From: JAOUJD01 sp963726405
GTDB lineage: Bacteria > Pseudomonadota > Gammaproteobacteria > Burkholderiales > Burkholderiaceae_F
DNA length: 64,000 nucleotides
Direction of reading: 5' to 3'
Assembly: GCA_963726405.1 (NCBI GenBank)
Contig: CAVSCF010000011.1
Coordinates: 124,001-188,000, forward strand
Shown here one piece after another: positions 1-9,221 of this stretch. Positions within the stretch are counted from its first letter, which is position 1. Every line of letters begins with the position of its first letter. The position numbers and the translations under genes are program-made. The notes below the pieces were generated by a model. It saw only the letters and a program-made list of their open reading frames with translations, ran no database searches and had not been told where the DNA came from.

Positions 1-1939
1 TGTCGCCGGTGACCGCGGCCTTGTGCGCATCGGACCCCTTGCCGCCGTGGTGGCCTTCCTCGATGTACTTCTTGGCGTTGTCCCACGCGCCGCCGCCGGT
101 CGTCATCGAAATGGCGACGAACAGGCCGGTCACGATCGTTCCCATCAGCACGCCGCCGAGCGCCGCGGGGCCGAGGACGATGCCGACGACGATCGGCACC
201 AGCACCGGCAGGATCGACGGGATCATCATTTCCTTGATCGCCGCCGTCGTCAGCATGTCGACCGCCCTGCTGTAGTCGGGCTTGGCCTTGTACTCCATGA
301 TTCCCGGGATCTCGCGGAACTGGCGGCGGACTTCCTCAACCACCGAGCCCGCAGCGCGACCGACCGCTTCCATCGCCATCGCGCCGAACAGGAAGGGAAT
401 CAGCCCGCCGATGAACAGGCCGATGATCACCATGTGGTTGGATAGATCGAACGTCACATTGACACCGGCCTCCCGCAGCCCGCCGGTGTAGTCGGCGAAC
501 AGCACCAGCGCGGCAAGACCGGCCGAACCGATCGCGTAGCCCTTCGTCACGGCCTTGGTCGTGTTGCCCACGGCGTCGAGCGGATCGGTGATCGCGCGCA
601 CTTCCTTCGGCATGTCGGCCATTTCGGCGATGCCGCCGGCGTTGTCCGTGATCGGGCCGTAGGCGTCGAGCGCAACGATGATGCCGGTCATCGACAGCAT
701 CGACGTCGCCGCGACCGCGATGCCGTACAGGCCCGCCAGCCAGTGCGAGGCAAGGATCGCTGCCGAGATCGCCAGCACCGGCCACGCGCACGCCTTGAGC
801 GACACGGCGATGCCGGCAATGATGTTGGTCGCATGACCGGTCGTTGAGGCCTGGGCGACGTACTGCACCGGCTTGAACTGCGTTCCCGTGTAGTACTCGG
901 TGATGTAGACCAGAGCGGCGGTCAGCACGAGGCCGACGACGGCCGCCAGGTAGAGGTTCATCACGGTGACGCCGCCCGAAGCAGCCACCGGTCCGAGGAT
1001 CCACGCGGTCACCGGATAGAAGAGCACCAGCGAGATCGCGCCGGCGACCAGCAGGCCGCGGTACAGCGCGTTCATGATCTTGCCGCCTTCGCGGGCCTTC
1101 ACGAACATGCAGCCGACGATCGACGCCAGGATCGAGACGCCGGAGATCACGAGCGGATAGATGATGCCGGCGTCCGTGTTGCCCTTGAACACCATGCCCC
1201 CGATCAGCATCGTGGCGATCACGGTCACGGCGAACGTCTCGAAGAGGTCCGCGGCCATGCCGGCGCAGTCGCCGACGTTGTCGCCCACGTTGTCGGCGAT
1301 CACGGCCGGATTGCGCGGATCGTCTTCCGGGATGCCGGCTTCGACCTTGCCGACGAGGTCCGCACCGACGTCGGCGCCCTTGGTGAAGATGCCGCCGCCG
1401 AGTCGCGCGAAGATCGAGATCAGCGAAGCGCCGAACGCGAATCCGATCATCGGGTGCAGCAGGTCGCGGGTGGAGACGCCCGCGTGGGTGGTCTTGAGCA
1501 GCCAGTAGAAACCGGCGACGCCGAGCAGGCCGAGACCGACGACGAGCAGGCCGGTGATCGCGCCCCCGCGGAACGCGATGTTCAGCGCCGGGTTCAGGCC
1601 CTGCGTAGCCGCCTGCGCCGTGCGCACGTTGGCGCGCACGGAAACGTTCATGCCGACGTACCCCGCGGCACCGGACAGCACCGCGCCGAGCACGAAGCCG
1701 ATGGCGGTCCACAGTCCGAGCTGTGGCACGACCGCGATGATGATCGCGAGCACCACGCCGACGATGGCAATGGTTCGGTACTGGCGGTTCAGGTAGGCCT
1801 GAGCGCCTGTTTGCACGGCGGCGGCGATCTCCTGCATGCGCGCGTTCCCCGCGGGCTGCTTAAGAATCCAGGAGATCGACCACGCGCCGAAGACCACGGC
1901 TGCGAGGCCGCAGAGCAGGGCGAGCGCCAATCCAGACAT
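1..1939 (-). CDS. hppA: K+-independent H+-translocating pyrophosphatase (C-terminus off the left edge)
   Basis: Membrane proton pump that couples pyrophosphate hydrolysis to H+ transport across the inner membrane. The reverse frame is open from ATG at 1939 to base 1 (about 646 codons) and runs off the edge in the conserved C-terminal KAAVTGD segment, so only the last residues are missing. It shows many hydrophobic segments, the substrate motif DVGADLVGKVE and the loop GDNVGDCAGMAADLFE. The motif GNTTKA (near 550-569) has Lys where K+-dependent enzymes have Ala, which by family knowledge marks the K+-independent class. A good ribosome site (AAGGAG) lies just upstream of the start. It lies 47 bases downstream of adk on the same strand, so co-transcription is plausible. 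Confidence 0.96.
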   Translation of the reverse strand, partial: MSGLALALLCGLAAVVFGAWSISWILKQPAGNARMQEIAAAVQTGAQAYLNRQYRTIAIVGVVLAIIIAVVPQLGLWTAIGFVLGAVLSGAAGYVGMNVSVRANVRTAQAATQGLNPALNIAFRGGAITGLLVVGLGLLGVAGFYWLLKTTHAGVSTRDLLHPMIGFAFGASLISIFARLGGGIFTKGADVGADLVGKVEAGIPEDDPRNPAVIADNVGDNVGDCAGMAADLFETFAVTVIATMLIGGMVFKGNTDAGIIYPLVISGVSILASIVGCMFVKAREGGKIMNALYRGLLVAGAISLVLFYPVTAWILGPVAASGGVTVMNLYLAAVVGLVLTAALVYITEYYTGTQFKPVQYVAQASTTGHATNIIAGIAVSLKACAWPVLAISAAILASHWLAGLYGIAVAATSMLSMTGIIVALDAYGPITDNAGGIAEMADMPKEVRAITDPLDAVGNTTKAVTKGYAIGSAGLAALVLFADYTGGLREAGVNVTFDLSNHMVIIGLFIGGLIPFLFGAMAMEAVGRAAGSVVEEVRRQFREIPGIMEYKAKPDYSRAVDMLTTAAIKEMMIPSILPVLVPIVVGIVLGPAALGGVLMGTIVTGLFVAISMTTGGGAWDNAKKYIEEGHHGGKGSDAHKAAVTGD

Positions 1940-1986
1940 GTTTCTTTCTCCTTATCGAGGCGTGATGTTCAAGTGCTGCGACGGCT

Positions 1987-2643
1987 TTACTGCGACAGCG
2001 CGGCGAACGCGCGCTGCTTGATTTCGTCCACGGACCCCACTCCGGCGATCTTGCGGTAGCGCGGGGCTCCGGGCTGGCCGCTCGTGGCCCAGTCCGAGTA
2101 GTACGCGACCAGGGCCCGGGTCTGTGCGTGGTAGACCTCGAGGCGCTTGCGGACGGTCTCTTCCTTGTCGTCGTCGCGCTGGATGAGCGCCTCGCCGGTG
2201 AGATCGTCCTTGCCCTCCGCCTTCGGCGGGTTGAACCGCACGTGATAGGTGCGTCCGCTGCCCGGGTGCACCCGGCGACCGCTCATGCGATCGATGATGT
2301 CCGCGTCGGGCACGTCGATCTCGAGCACGACGTCGATCGTCACGCCTGCGTGCTTCATCGCGTCGGCCTGCGGAATCGTGCGGGGAAAGCCGTCGAACAG
2401 GTATCCGTTGGCGGTGTCCGGTTCCCGCAAGCGGTCCTTCACGAGGCCGATGATGATTTCATCGGAGACCAGCCCGCCGGCGTCCATGACCTTCTTCGCG
2501 GCGAGGCCCAGCGGCGTGCCGGCCTTGACCGCGGCACGCAGCATGTCACCCGTGGAAATCTGCGGAATGCCGAAGCGTTCCTTGATGAATGCGGCCTGCG
2601 TGCCTTTGCCGGCACCCGGTGGCCCGAGCAATATGAGTCGCAT
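1987..2643 (-). CDS. adk: Adenylate kinase
   Basis: Cytoplasmic enzyme interconverting ATP + AMP and 2 ADP. The 218-residue product is the usual length for the long bacterial form. P-loop GPPGAGKGT lies at residues 7-15, the AMP-binding STGDMLR segment at about 30, and the DGFPRT motif and a LID domain (RMSGRRVHPGSGRTYH) follow. The LID lacks the four-cysteine zinc site found in Gram-positive enzymes. In related bacteria adk commonly follows kdsB; here a solute-binding protein gene is interposed between them. Confidence 0.98.
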   Translation of the reverse strand: MRLILLGPPGAGKGTQAAFIKERFGIPQISTGDMLRAAVKAGTPLGLAAKKVMDAGGLVSDEIIIGLVKDRLREPDTANGYLFDGFPRTIPQADAMKHAGVTIDVVLEIDVPDADIIDRMSGRRVHPGSGRTYHVRFNPPKAEGKDDLTGEALIQRDDDKEETVRKRLEVYHAQTRALVAYYSDWATSGQPGAPRYRKIAGVGSVDEIKQRAFAALSQ

Positions 2644-2777
2644 CCCCCGCCCCTGCCTTTTGATGGTCTTGTGTGTTGTCGGCGGTCCAGCGAGGGCCCG
2701 CCGTGAAACCGCGCGATTCTACCCGTATCCGCGGCCCGAACGACCGTTTTCAGCGGTGTCGACCCGCAGTTCCGCGG

Positions 2778-4364
2778 TCATTCGATCGTTGCCCACTCCA
2801 TGCTGGGCGCGTTGTCGGCCCGATGCACCACGGTGACGTTGGCCCGCATGGCCCACGGAATCATCTGGCGGTGCAACGGGACGTGGTGCACCTGCGCGTT
2901 GTGCTCCGCGATCGCCTGCCGGATGATCTCGCGCCGTTTCTCGATGTTGGTTTCGACGGCGGCCGCGTCGATCAGCGCGTCGAGCTTCGGATTGACGTAA
3001 CGGCCGTAGTTGAACGAGCCGTTGCCCGTCCTGGAATCGGGCGAGTGAAGAACCGGGGAAAGCATGGTCTGCGCGTCCGTGATCGCCCCGCCCCAGCCGA
3101 GCATGTACATGCTGGTATCGAACTTTTCCAGCTTCGGGAAGTACGTCGCGCGCGGCATGGTCGCGACCCGCGTCTGGATGCCGATCTTCGCCAGCATCGC
3201 TGCCACCGCGAGGCAGATTTCCTCGTCGTTGATGTAGCGGTTGTTGGGGCAGTCGAGCGTCACGTCGAAACCGTTCGGATATCCGGCGTCGGCGATGAGT
3301 TGCCTGGATCGCGCCGGGTCGAATGGCAGGCGCTTCTCGGCATCGGGGTTCGACGCGAGGATCGACGGCGTGATGCCTCCGGTCGGAAGTGCCGCGTTGC
3401 GCATGATCCGCGAGCGGATGGCCTCGATGTCGATGGCCTGGTAGACAGCGGTGCGAACGCGCACGTCCTTGAACGGGTTTCGGCCCTTCACGCTGGAGTA
3501 GAGCAACTCGTCGCGGCTCTGGTCGAAGCCGAAGAAGACGACCCGGTTCTCCTGGCCGCGCAGGACCTTGACCGCCTTGTTCTCCTCGAGCCGGCGCAGG
3601 TCCTGCGGCGGCGGGTCGAGCACGAAGTCGACCTGGCCGGACAGCAGGGCAGCCGTGCGGGTCGCATCGGCGCTGACCTGCGTGTAACTCACTTCGGTCA
3701 CGTTGCCCGGAGCGCGGCCTTCCTTGATGCCCCACCAGTCGTTGTTGCGCTTCAACACGGTGCGCACGCCGGGCTCCCGCGACACCAGCAGCCACGGCCC
3801 GGTGCCATTCGCGCTGCGGGAGGCGGGCGTCTCCTCCTTGCCCTTGAAGTCCAGCGGCCGCTCCACCTTGTTCTTCGTCGACCACGCCTTGCTCATGATG
3901 TAGATCGTCGTGGCGTGCTCGATCGTCACCGGGTTCGGCTTGTCCTGCACGAACTCGACCGTGAAGTCGTCGATCTTGCGCGGCTTGCCGACCGGAATCG
4001 CGTATTGGCGCAGCTGGGAGTTCGGGTGGGAAGCGCGCTCCCAGCTGAACACCACGTCGTCGGCGGTGAAGGGCGAGCCGTCGTGGAACTTCACCCCCTG
4101 GCGCAGCGTGAAGCGCCACGTCGTTGCGTTCACCTGTTGCCACGACGTGGCGAGGCCCGGAACGAGCTGCAGATTGTTGTCGCGCATCACCAGGGTGTCG
4201 TGCACCGCCTGCGAGAACAGGTTCGTGAGGCTCTCGTTCTGCGAGTGCGGATCGGCCGTCTGGGGGTCGCCCTGGGATGCCCAGCGCAATGTCCTGGCGT
4301 CGACGGCGGCGCTCATCAGTGCAAGCGCAGGAACGCACAGCAGCGCGGCGAGAAATCTCTTCAT
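2778..4364 (-). CDS. ABC transporter substrate-binding protein, family 5 (peptide/nickel/oligopeptide type)
   Basis: Periplasmic solute receptor of 528 residues, the normal size for SBP_bac_5 proteins. A Sec signal peptide is clear (MKRFLAALLCVPALALMSAAVDA, cut after ADA or so). Family hallmarks include LRWASQGDPQTADPHSQ at the mature N-terminus, the segment WRFTLRQGVKFHDGSPFTADDVVFSWER, and NDWWG in the middle. No permease or ATPase genes lie next to it, so it is an orphan receptor and its ligand cannot be told from sequence. It sits between kdsB and adk, an order that looks like an insertion in a usually compact cluster. Confidence 0.93.
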   Translation of the reverse strand: MKRFLAALLCVPALALMSAAVDARTLRWASQGDPQTADPHSQNESLTNLFSQAVHDTLVMRDNNLQLVPGLATSWQQVNATTWRFTLRQGVKFHDGSPFTADDVVFSWERASHPNSQLRQYAIPVGKPRKIDDFTVEFVQDKPNPVTIEHATTIYIMSKAWSTKNKVERPLDFKGKEETPASRSANGTGPWLLVSREPGVRTVLKRNNDWWGIKEGRAPGNVTEVSYTQVSADATRTAALLSGQVDFVLDPPPQDLRRLEENKAVKVLRGQENRVVFFGFDQSRDELLYSSVKGRNPFKDVRVRTAVYQAIDIEAIRSRIMRNAALPTGGITPSILASNPDAEKRLPFDPARSRQLIADAGYPNGFDVTLDCPNNRYINDEEICLAVAAMLAKIGIQTRVATMPRATYFPKLEKFDTSMYMLGWGGAITDAQTMLSPVLHSPDSRTGNGSFNYGRYVNPKLDALIDAAAVETNIEKRREIIRQAIAEHNAQVHHVPLHRQMIPWAMRANVTVVHRADNAPSMEWATIE

Positions 4365-4423
4365 GGGGGCCTCCGGAGCCGGGGGAGGCGCAGTGTAGCG
4401 GCGGGGGAGTTCCGCCCGAGTGC

Positions 4424-5191
4424 CTATCGTGCGATCAGGGCGCGGACACGGTCCAGGTCTTCCGCGGTGTCGACTCCGGGCGGCAACGCTTCCGGCAACT
4501 CGATGACCGCGATGCCGAAGCCGTGCGCCAGTGCGCGGAGTTGCTCCAGGCTTTCGTGCTGCTCCAGCAACGAGGGCGCCAACGCCGGGAAGCGCCGCAG
4601 GAAGCCGGCGCGGTAGGCATACAGGCCGATGTGCCGGCGCGCGGGGAGTCCCGGCGGCAAGTGGCCCCGGTCAGCGGCAAACGCATCGCGTGACCATGGA
4701 ATCGGCGCACGCGAGAAATACAGGGCGCGCCCGCTCGCGTCGGCGACCACCTTGACCACGTTCGGGCTGAAGAACTCGGCGGCATCGCGCAGCGGATGGC
4801 ATGCGGTCGCCATTGCGCAGTCCACGCGTTCGGCGAGCGCCTCGGCAACGCGCCGCGGGACGGAAGCCGGCATCAGCGGCTCGTCGCCCTGCACGTTGAC
4901 CACGATTGCGTCGTCGTCGAGGCCGAGAAGGCCAACGGCCTCGGCCAGCCGGTCGGTGCCCGTTGCGTGGTCGAGGCGCGTCAGCAGCGCTTCGACCCCA
5001 TGCGCCGCACACGCGTCGACGATCTCGCGGCTGTCCGCAGCCACGACCAACCGGGCCGCGCCGCTGGCGCTCGCCCCGCGCGCGACACGAACGATCATGG
5101 GCACGCCCCCGATGTCGGCAAGCGGCTTGCGCGGCAGCCGGGTCGACGCCAGGCGCGCCGGAACGATGACGGTGAAAGGGAACCACGCGCG
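4424..5191 (-). CDS. kdsB: 3-deoxy-manno-octulosonate cytidylyltransferase (CMP-KDO synthetase), start unresolved
   Basis: Activates KDO with CTP for lipopolysaccharide inner-core synthesis in the cytoplasm. The product shows FTVIVPARLASTRLPRKPLA at the N-terminus, the nucleotide-binding NVQGDEPL motif and the DTAEDL ending typical of KdsB; about 255 residues, the normal length. Oddity: no ATG, GTG or TTG exists in frame between the end of the Trm112 gene (5208) and the conserved N-terminus. A GTG that would give MVPFTVIVP is present one frame away, so removing one base from the CCCTTTC run near 5175-5182 would restore a start. The 5' coordinate given is therefore approximate. Confidence 0.9.
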   Translation of the reverse strand, partial: RAWFPFTVIVPARLASTRLPRKPLADIGGVPMIVRVARGASASGAARLVVAADSREIVDACAAHGVEALLTRLDHATGTDRLAEAVGLLGLDDDAIVVNVQGDEPLMPASVPRRVAEALAERVDCAMATACHPLRDAAEFFSPNVVKVVADASGRALYFSRAPIPWSRDAFAADRGHLPPGLPARRHIGLYAYRAGFLRRFPALAPSLLEQHESLEQLRALAHGFGIAVIELPEALPPGVDTAEDLDRVRALIAR

Positions 5192-5207
5192 TAGCGCCGG
5201 GGAGGCG

Positions 5208-5390
5208 TCAGCGGCCGATTTCCGCCGGGTCGACCTTGCGAGCGTCGGACTCGAGCATGACCGGGATGCCGTCGCGGATCGGATACGCCAGCCCGTCGGC
5301 CTTGCAGATGAGTTCCTGCGCCTCCTTGCGATACTCGAGCAGGCCCTTGCAGATCGGGCACACCAGGATGTCAAGCAGCCGATGGTCCAA
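5208..5390 (-). CDS. Trm112 family small protein (YcaR-like)
   Basis: A 60-residue protein of the Trm112p family, found throughout proteobacteria between lpxK and kdsB. It begins MDHRLLDILVCPICKGLLEY and continues to YPIRDGIPVMLESDAR, the family's signature ending. The CPIC pair and a later single Cys (LICKADG) are visible, fewer than the four cysteines of a full zinc ribbon. The bacterial role is not settled; eukaryotic relatives activate methyltransferases. Its start overlaps the 3' end of lpxK by 20 bases, which suggests translational coupling. Confidence 0.9.
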   Translation of the reverse strand: MDHRLLDILVCPICKGLLEYRKEAQELICKADGLAYPIRDGIPVMLESDARKVDPAEIGR

Positions 5391-6444
5391 GCGCGGTTCT
5401 CCTCGAAGTTCGATGCAGGCGTTCGACGACGACGTCGACGAGGCGCGGGTCGATCTCGGTGACGAGGGGGACGACCCAGATGCGCGCGTCGCCGGCGAGC
5501 GCCGGATTCGCCTCGCATTTTACGGCGTCCTTCTCGGTGATCAGGATACGGTCGACCGCGAGGCCAGCGAACGGATTGGAGAGGAAGTCGAAGTGGTCGG
5601 CGAGCGGCATCTCGTCGATCGCCAGGCCAGCGGCGCGCAGCATCGCGAAGAAACGATCCGGCGCGCCGATGCCGGCGGCCGCGGCGATGCGCAGCGTGTC
5701 GCGTCCTTGTTCGGCCGCCAGCGACGAGAGCGACTGCGGCGAAGGCCCGCTCTGAAGCGGCCGGGCGTCACCGAGACGCGTCCGCGTCGAGTAGCGCGCA
5801 GCGGCGGTCTCGATGTGCGGGACATCGCCGTTGCACACCACAGCATCCACCCGGTCGAGCCGGTGGCCGGGTTCGCGCAGCGGTCCCGCAGGCAACAGCC
5901 AGCCGTTGCCAAGGCCGCGGTGGTTGAGCAGCGCAATCTCCATGTCGCGCGCAAGCGGCCAGTGCTGCAATCCGTCATCGGCAACGACTACGTTGCACTC
6001 GGGGTATCGGGCCCGCAGAAGCCGGCCAGCGGCGACGCGCTTGTGCCCGACGGCGACCGGCACCCGAGTCGATCGGGCCATCAGCAAGGGCTCGTCGCCG
6101 ACATCGCGTGCGCTGTCGTCCGGCCGCACCAGGCGGGCAACGCTTCCGGCGGAGCCGTAGCCGCGCGAGACGATCGCCGGCCGCCAGCCGCGGGCGGCCA
6201 GCGCACGCACAAGTTCGATCGTGAGCGGCGTCTTCCCCGTGCCTCCGACGTACAGGTTGCCGATCACGACCACGGGAACGTCGAGCCGCGTCTGCCGCAG
6301 CACGCCGAGCGCGTACAGCGCCCTCCGGGCCGAGTAGACGAGGTAGTGCAGGACCGACAGGGGATACAGCAGCCAGGCGAGCGCGCCGCGGCGCTGCCAG
6401 ACATCGATCAGCGCCAGTTGCAGCCGGGTGCGCGCCGACGCCAT
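5371..6444 (-). CDS. lpxK: Tetraacyldisaccharide 4'-kinase
   Basis: Inner-membrane-associated kinase that phosphorylates the 4' position of the lipid A disaccharide precursor. The 357-residue protein has a hydrophobic N-terminal segment (about residues 21-45) followed by the P-loop GGTGKT at residues 67-72. Family segments SRGYGS and GDEPLLMA and the VADDGLQHW motif follow. It lies 10 bases downstream of exbD and overlaps the Trm112 gene, in the conserved exbB-exbD-lpxK-Trm112-kdsB order of many betaproteobacteria. Confidence 0.97.
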   Translation of the reverse strand: MASARTRLQLALIDVWQRRGALAWLLYPLSVLHYLVYSARRALYALGVLRQTRLDVPVVVIGNLYVGGTGKTPLTIELVRALAARGWRPAIVSRGYGSAGSVARLVRPDDSARDVGDEPLLMARSTRVPVAVGHKRVAAGRLLRARYPECNVVVADDGLQHWPLARDMEIALLNHRGLGNGWLLPAGPLREPGHRLDRVDAVVCNGDVPHIETAAARYSTRTRLGDARPLQSGPSPQSLSSLAAEQGRDTLRIAAAAGIGAPDRFFAMLRAAGLAIDEMPLADHFDFLSNPFAGLAVDRILITEKDAVKCEANPALAGDARIWVVPLVTEIDPRLVDVVVERLHRTSRRTALGPSAA

Positions 6445-6454
6445 GGCCAGCCGC

Positions 6455-6880
6455 TCAGCGGCGTGCGCCGCGGGTCTTCTGGGTCGCGAAACTGATGCGC
6501 ACGATGCCGGCCAGGCGCGCCGCCTCCATCACGCTGATTACCGACTGGTGGGGCGCCTGGGCGTCGGCGTTGATGATGAGCAGGGGACTGTCCTTGCCCT
6601 GCGCGGCCTGCTGCAGAGCGGCGGCGAACTCCTGGACGTCGGGAGCGCCGATCATCTTCCGTTCCAGTGCATACCTGCCGTCCGCGGTGACCGCGACGTT
6701 GATCTCGTTCGGTCGTACCGCCGGCTGCATTGCGTCGGCGGTCGGCAACTCGATCTTGAGTTCGGTGTACTTCGAGTACGTGGTGCTGATGGCCAGGAAG
6801 ATCAGGACGATCAGCAGGACATCGATCAGGGGGATCAGGTTGACTTCCGGCTCTTCGTCCGCGGGACGACGGAAGCGCAT
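6455..6880 (-). CDS. exbD: ExbD/TolR-type biopolymer transport protein
   Basis: Stator component of a proton-driven energizing complex in the inner membrane. The 141-residue product has a short cytoplasmic tail, one transmembrane segment (about residues 15-34) carrying the essential Asp in LIPLIDVLL, and a periplasmic domain ending in VMEAARLAG. The start codon overlaps the stop of exbB by one base, so the two are made together. There is no tonB or tolA nearby; the linkage to lpxK is common and the coupled outer-membrane function is unclear. Confidence 0.94.
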   Translation of the reverse strand: MRFRRPADEEPEVNLIPLIDVLLIVLIFLAISTTYSKYTELKIELPTADAMQPAVRPNEINVAVTADGRYALERKMIGAPDVQEFAAALQQAAQGKDSPLLIINADAQAPHQSVISVMEAARLAGIVRISFATQKTRGARR

Positions 6881-7488
6881 CAGCTTCTCCCTCCGACGTC
6901 GTAGACCTGCTCCAGAAGCCGCTCCGCCTGGTCTTCCATGTCGACGAGGAAGTCGTCGACCAGGCGCCGGAAGTGCCGGTGCATCAGCACCGCGGGCACC
7001 GCGACGATGATCCCGAATGCGGTCGAGTAGAGCGCCACGGAGATGCCGCGCGCAAGCTCCTGCGGGTTGGAACCGGCCTGCTGCGAAGCGAAGATGGCGA
7101 TCATGCCGACCACCGTGCCAAGCAGGCCGAGCAGCGGGGCTACGGAGCCAATCGAGCCGAGGAGCGTCAGGTTCTTGCTGAGGCGGTTCGCAACCACTGA
7201 TCCGGCGGCTTCCACCTGCTGCATCGCGCCTTCACGGGTGGCGTGATCGTTGCGCAACGCGGAGGCCAGAACGCGCCCGAGCGGGGAGTTCTTTTCCAGC
7301 TCCGCGATGGCGCCGGGCGACATCTGCCGTTTGTGCCACGAGGCAATGACGTCCTGAAGCAGGGTCGCCGGTAAGATCTTTTCGCGCCGTAGCGCGATGC
7401 TTCGTTCGATGATCAGGGCCAGCGCGAGAACGGAAGCGAGGATCAAGGGCCAGATTGGCCAGCCCAGCTCGATGATGATGGCAAGCAA
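6880..7488 (-). CDS. exbB: ExbB/TolQ-type proton channel protein
   Basis: Polytopic inner-membrane partner of ExbD. Hydrophobic helix near the N-terminus (GWPIWPLILASVLALALIIE) and two more in the region SIGSVAPLLGLLGTVVGMI and GIIVAVPAVLM, the MotA/TolQ/ExbB core. I chose TTG at 7488, giving MLAIIIELGWP as in relatives (202 residues) and preceded by an AGAGG-like ribosome site. An in-frame ATG at 7560 would add 24 residues that do not look family-like. It is the first gene of the leftward cluster, divergent from xseA. Confidence 0.92.
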   Translation of the reverse strand: MLAIIIELGWPIWPLILASVLALALIIERSIALRREKILPATLLQDVIASWHKRQMSPGAIAELEKNSPLGRVLASALRNDHATREGAMQQVEAAGSVVANRLSKNLTLLGSIGSVAPLLGLLGTVVGMIAIFASQQAGSNPQELARGISVALYSTAFGIIVAVPAVLMHRHFRRLVDDFLVDMEDQAERLLEQVYDVGGRS

Positions 7489-7779
7489 CGGAGTGAACCT
7501 CTGTGCGGCGCTGGTGCGCGCAAAAGAGCGAACTGTAGAGGGCCACGAGGGTGCGGGCAAGTTTCCACAAAGTCTGTGGACAAGTATGTGGAGAACTGAC
7601 CGGCATGGCGTCTAAACCCTTGTTGCAATTTGGTTTGTATCGCCTGCACAGGGCGTGAGCACCCGATGTTTACGTTGATATTCAAGGGGTTATGAATTCG
7701 TTCCGACGATCGAGAGGGATGAGAACCGCCATTCCGCGCTCTGCCTGCGTTTGTGGACAGATTCCCCCCGGAAACCCGC

Positions 7780-9154
7780 ATGGCGCTTGACTTCGAGGGT
7801 TCCGAGCGAGTAACGGCGCGGGATCCGCTGACGGTTTCCGCGCTGAACCGCGCCGTTGCTGGCCTCCTCGAGCGCAGCTTTCCGCTCGTGCGCGTGCGGG
7901 GTGAAGTTGCCAACCTCACCCGGGCCGCGAGCGGGCACTGGTATTTCGTGCTGAAGGATGATCAGGCCCAGGTGCGCTGCGTGATGTTCCGCAGTCGCAA
8001 CCAGGTGCTGAACTGGATGCCGCGCGACGGCGACGAGGTCGAACTGTCCGCGGTGGTGTCGCTGTACGAGGCGCGCGGCGAATTCCAGTTGACGGTGGAG
8101 TCGATGCGCCGCGCAGGGCAAGGGCGGCTGTTCGAGGAGTTCCTGCGGCTGAAGGCGAAACTTGCGGCCGAAGGGCTCTTCGACACCGAAGCGAAGCGTG
8201 CGTTGCCGTCGGTTCCGCGCGCCATCGGCATCGTGACGTCGCTGCAGGCCGCTGCGCTCAGGGACGTGCTGACATGCCTCGCGCGGCGCGCGCCGTACGT
8301 CGCCGTGATCGTCTATCCCGTGCCGGTGCAGGGCGCCGGGGCCGGGCAGCGCATCGCCGCCATGCTGGGGACGGTTTCCGCCCGGGCCGAAGTCGACGTC
8401 GTCCTGCTGGTACGCGGTGGCGGGTCCATCGAGGATCTGTGGTCGTTCAACGAAGAGGCGGTAGCGAGGGCGATTCGCGACTCGGCGTTGCCCGTGGTCG
8501 TCGGCGTGGGCCACGAGAGCGACATCACCATCGCCGACTTCGCCGCCGATCTGCGGGCTCCCACGCCAACCGCGGCAGCGGAACTCGTGGCCCCCTCGCG
8601 CGATGCGTTGCTCGCCGAAGTCGCCGCCCGCATGCAGCCCCTGAAGCGTTGCCTTGTCCACCAGTTGCACCGGACGGCACAGCGACTCGACTATGCGCAG
8701 CGCTCGCTCGCGACGCCCCGCGCGCCGCTTGCCGCACTCGATGCGCGCGTGGGTTCGCTGCGCGCGCGGCTGCAGTCAGCCGCGCATCGCGGTGTGTCGA
8801 CTCGCCGGCTGGTGCTGGGCCGGCAACGCGAGATCCTGCTGCAACTGCGCCTGACCGCCGCGCGCCGGGATCCGGGCGGTGCGCTGAGCCGGCTCGCCAC
8901 GCGCGCCGTGCAACTTCGCCACGCCGCGGCGGTGCGACTTGCCTCTCTCAGCGCGCGACTGGACGCGCTGGATCCGCACGCCGTGCTTAAGCGCGGCTAC
9001 GCGATGGCTCTCTACGGCGGAAGGGGCGGTCGTCACCAACTCAGCGCGCCTGGAGGTGGGCGACGCCCTGACGCTTCGGTTCGCGCAGGGCGGCGCCGCG
9101 GTGCAGGTGCAGGCATTGCTGCCGGGCGTTACCGGGGAGGGAGAAGGCCGCTGA
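7780..9154 (+). CDS. xseA: Exodeoxyribonuclease VII large subunit, interrupted by a frameshift near 9020
   Basis: Large subunit of the exonuclease that degrades single-stranded DNA. The first frame carries the N-terminal OB-fold (LTVSALNRAVAGLLERSF, then VRGEVANLTRAASGHWYFVL) and the catalytic domain with VRGGGSIEDLWSFNEE and GHESDITIADFAADLRAPTPTAAAE in pieces. The expected C-terminal LKRGYA motif is reached at about 8988-9003, then the frame breaks. The normal ending (VVTNSARLEVGDALTLRFAQ) continues in the +1 frame to the stop at 9154. Removing one G from the GGGG run near 9021-9024 rejoins them. ATG 7780 is preferred over an upstream GTG at 7753. A read error is the likeliest cause. Confidence 0.92.
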
Positions 9155-9221
9155 CCAGGCAAGAAGGGCCACGGCGATAGAATCCCGTTCCCTCTCAGTC
9201 ACACCTTCCACGAGGACCCCC

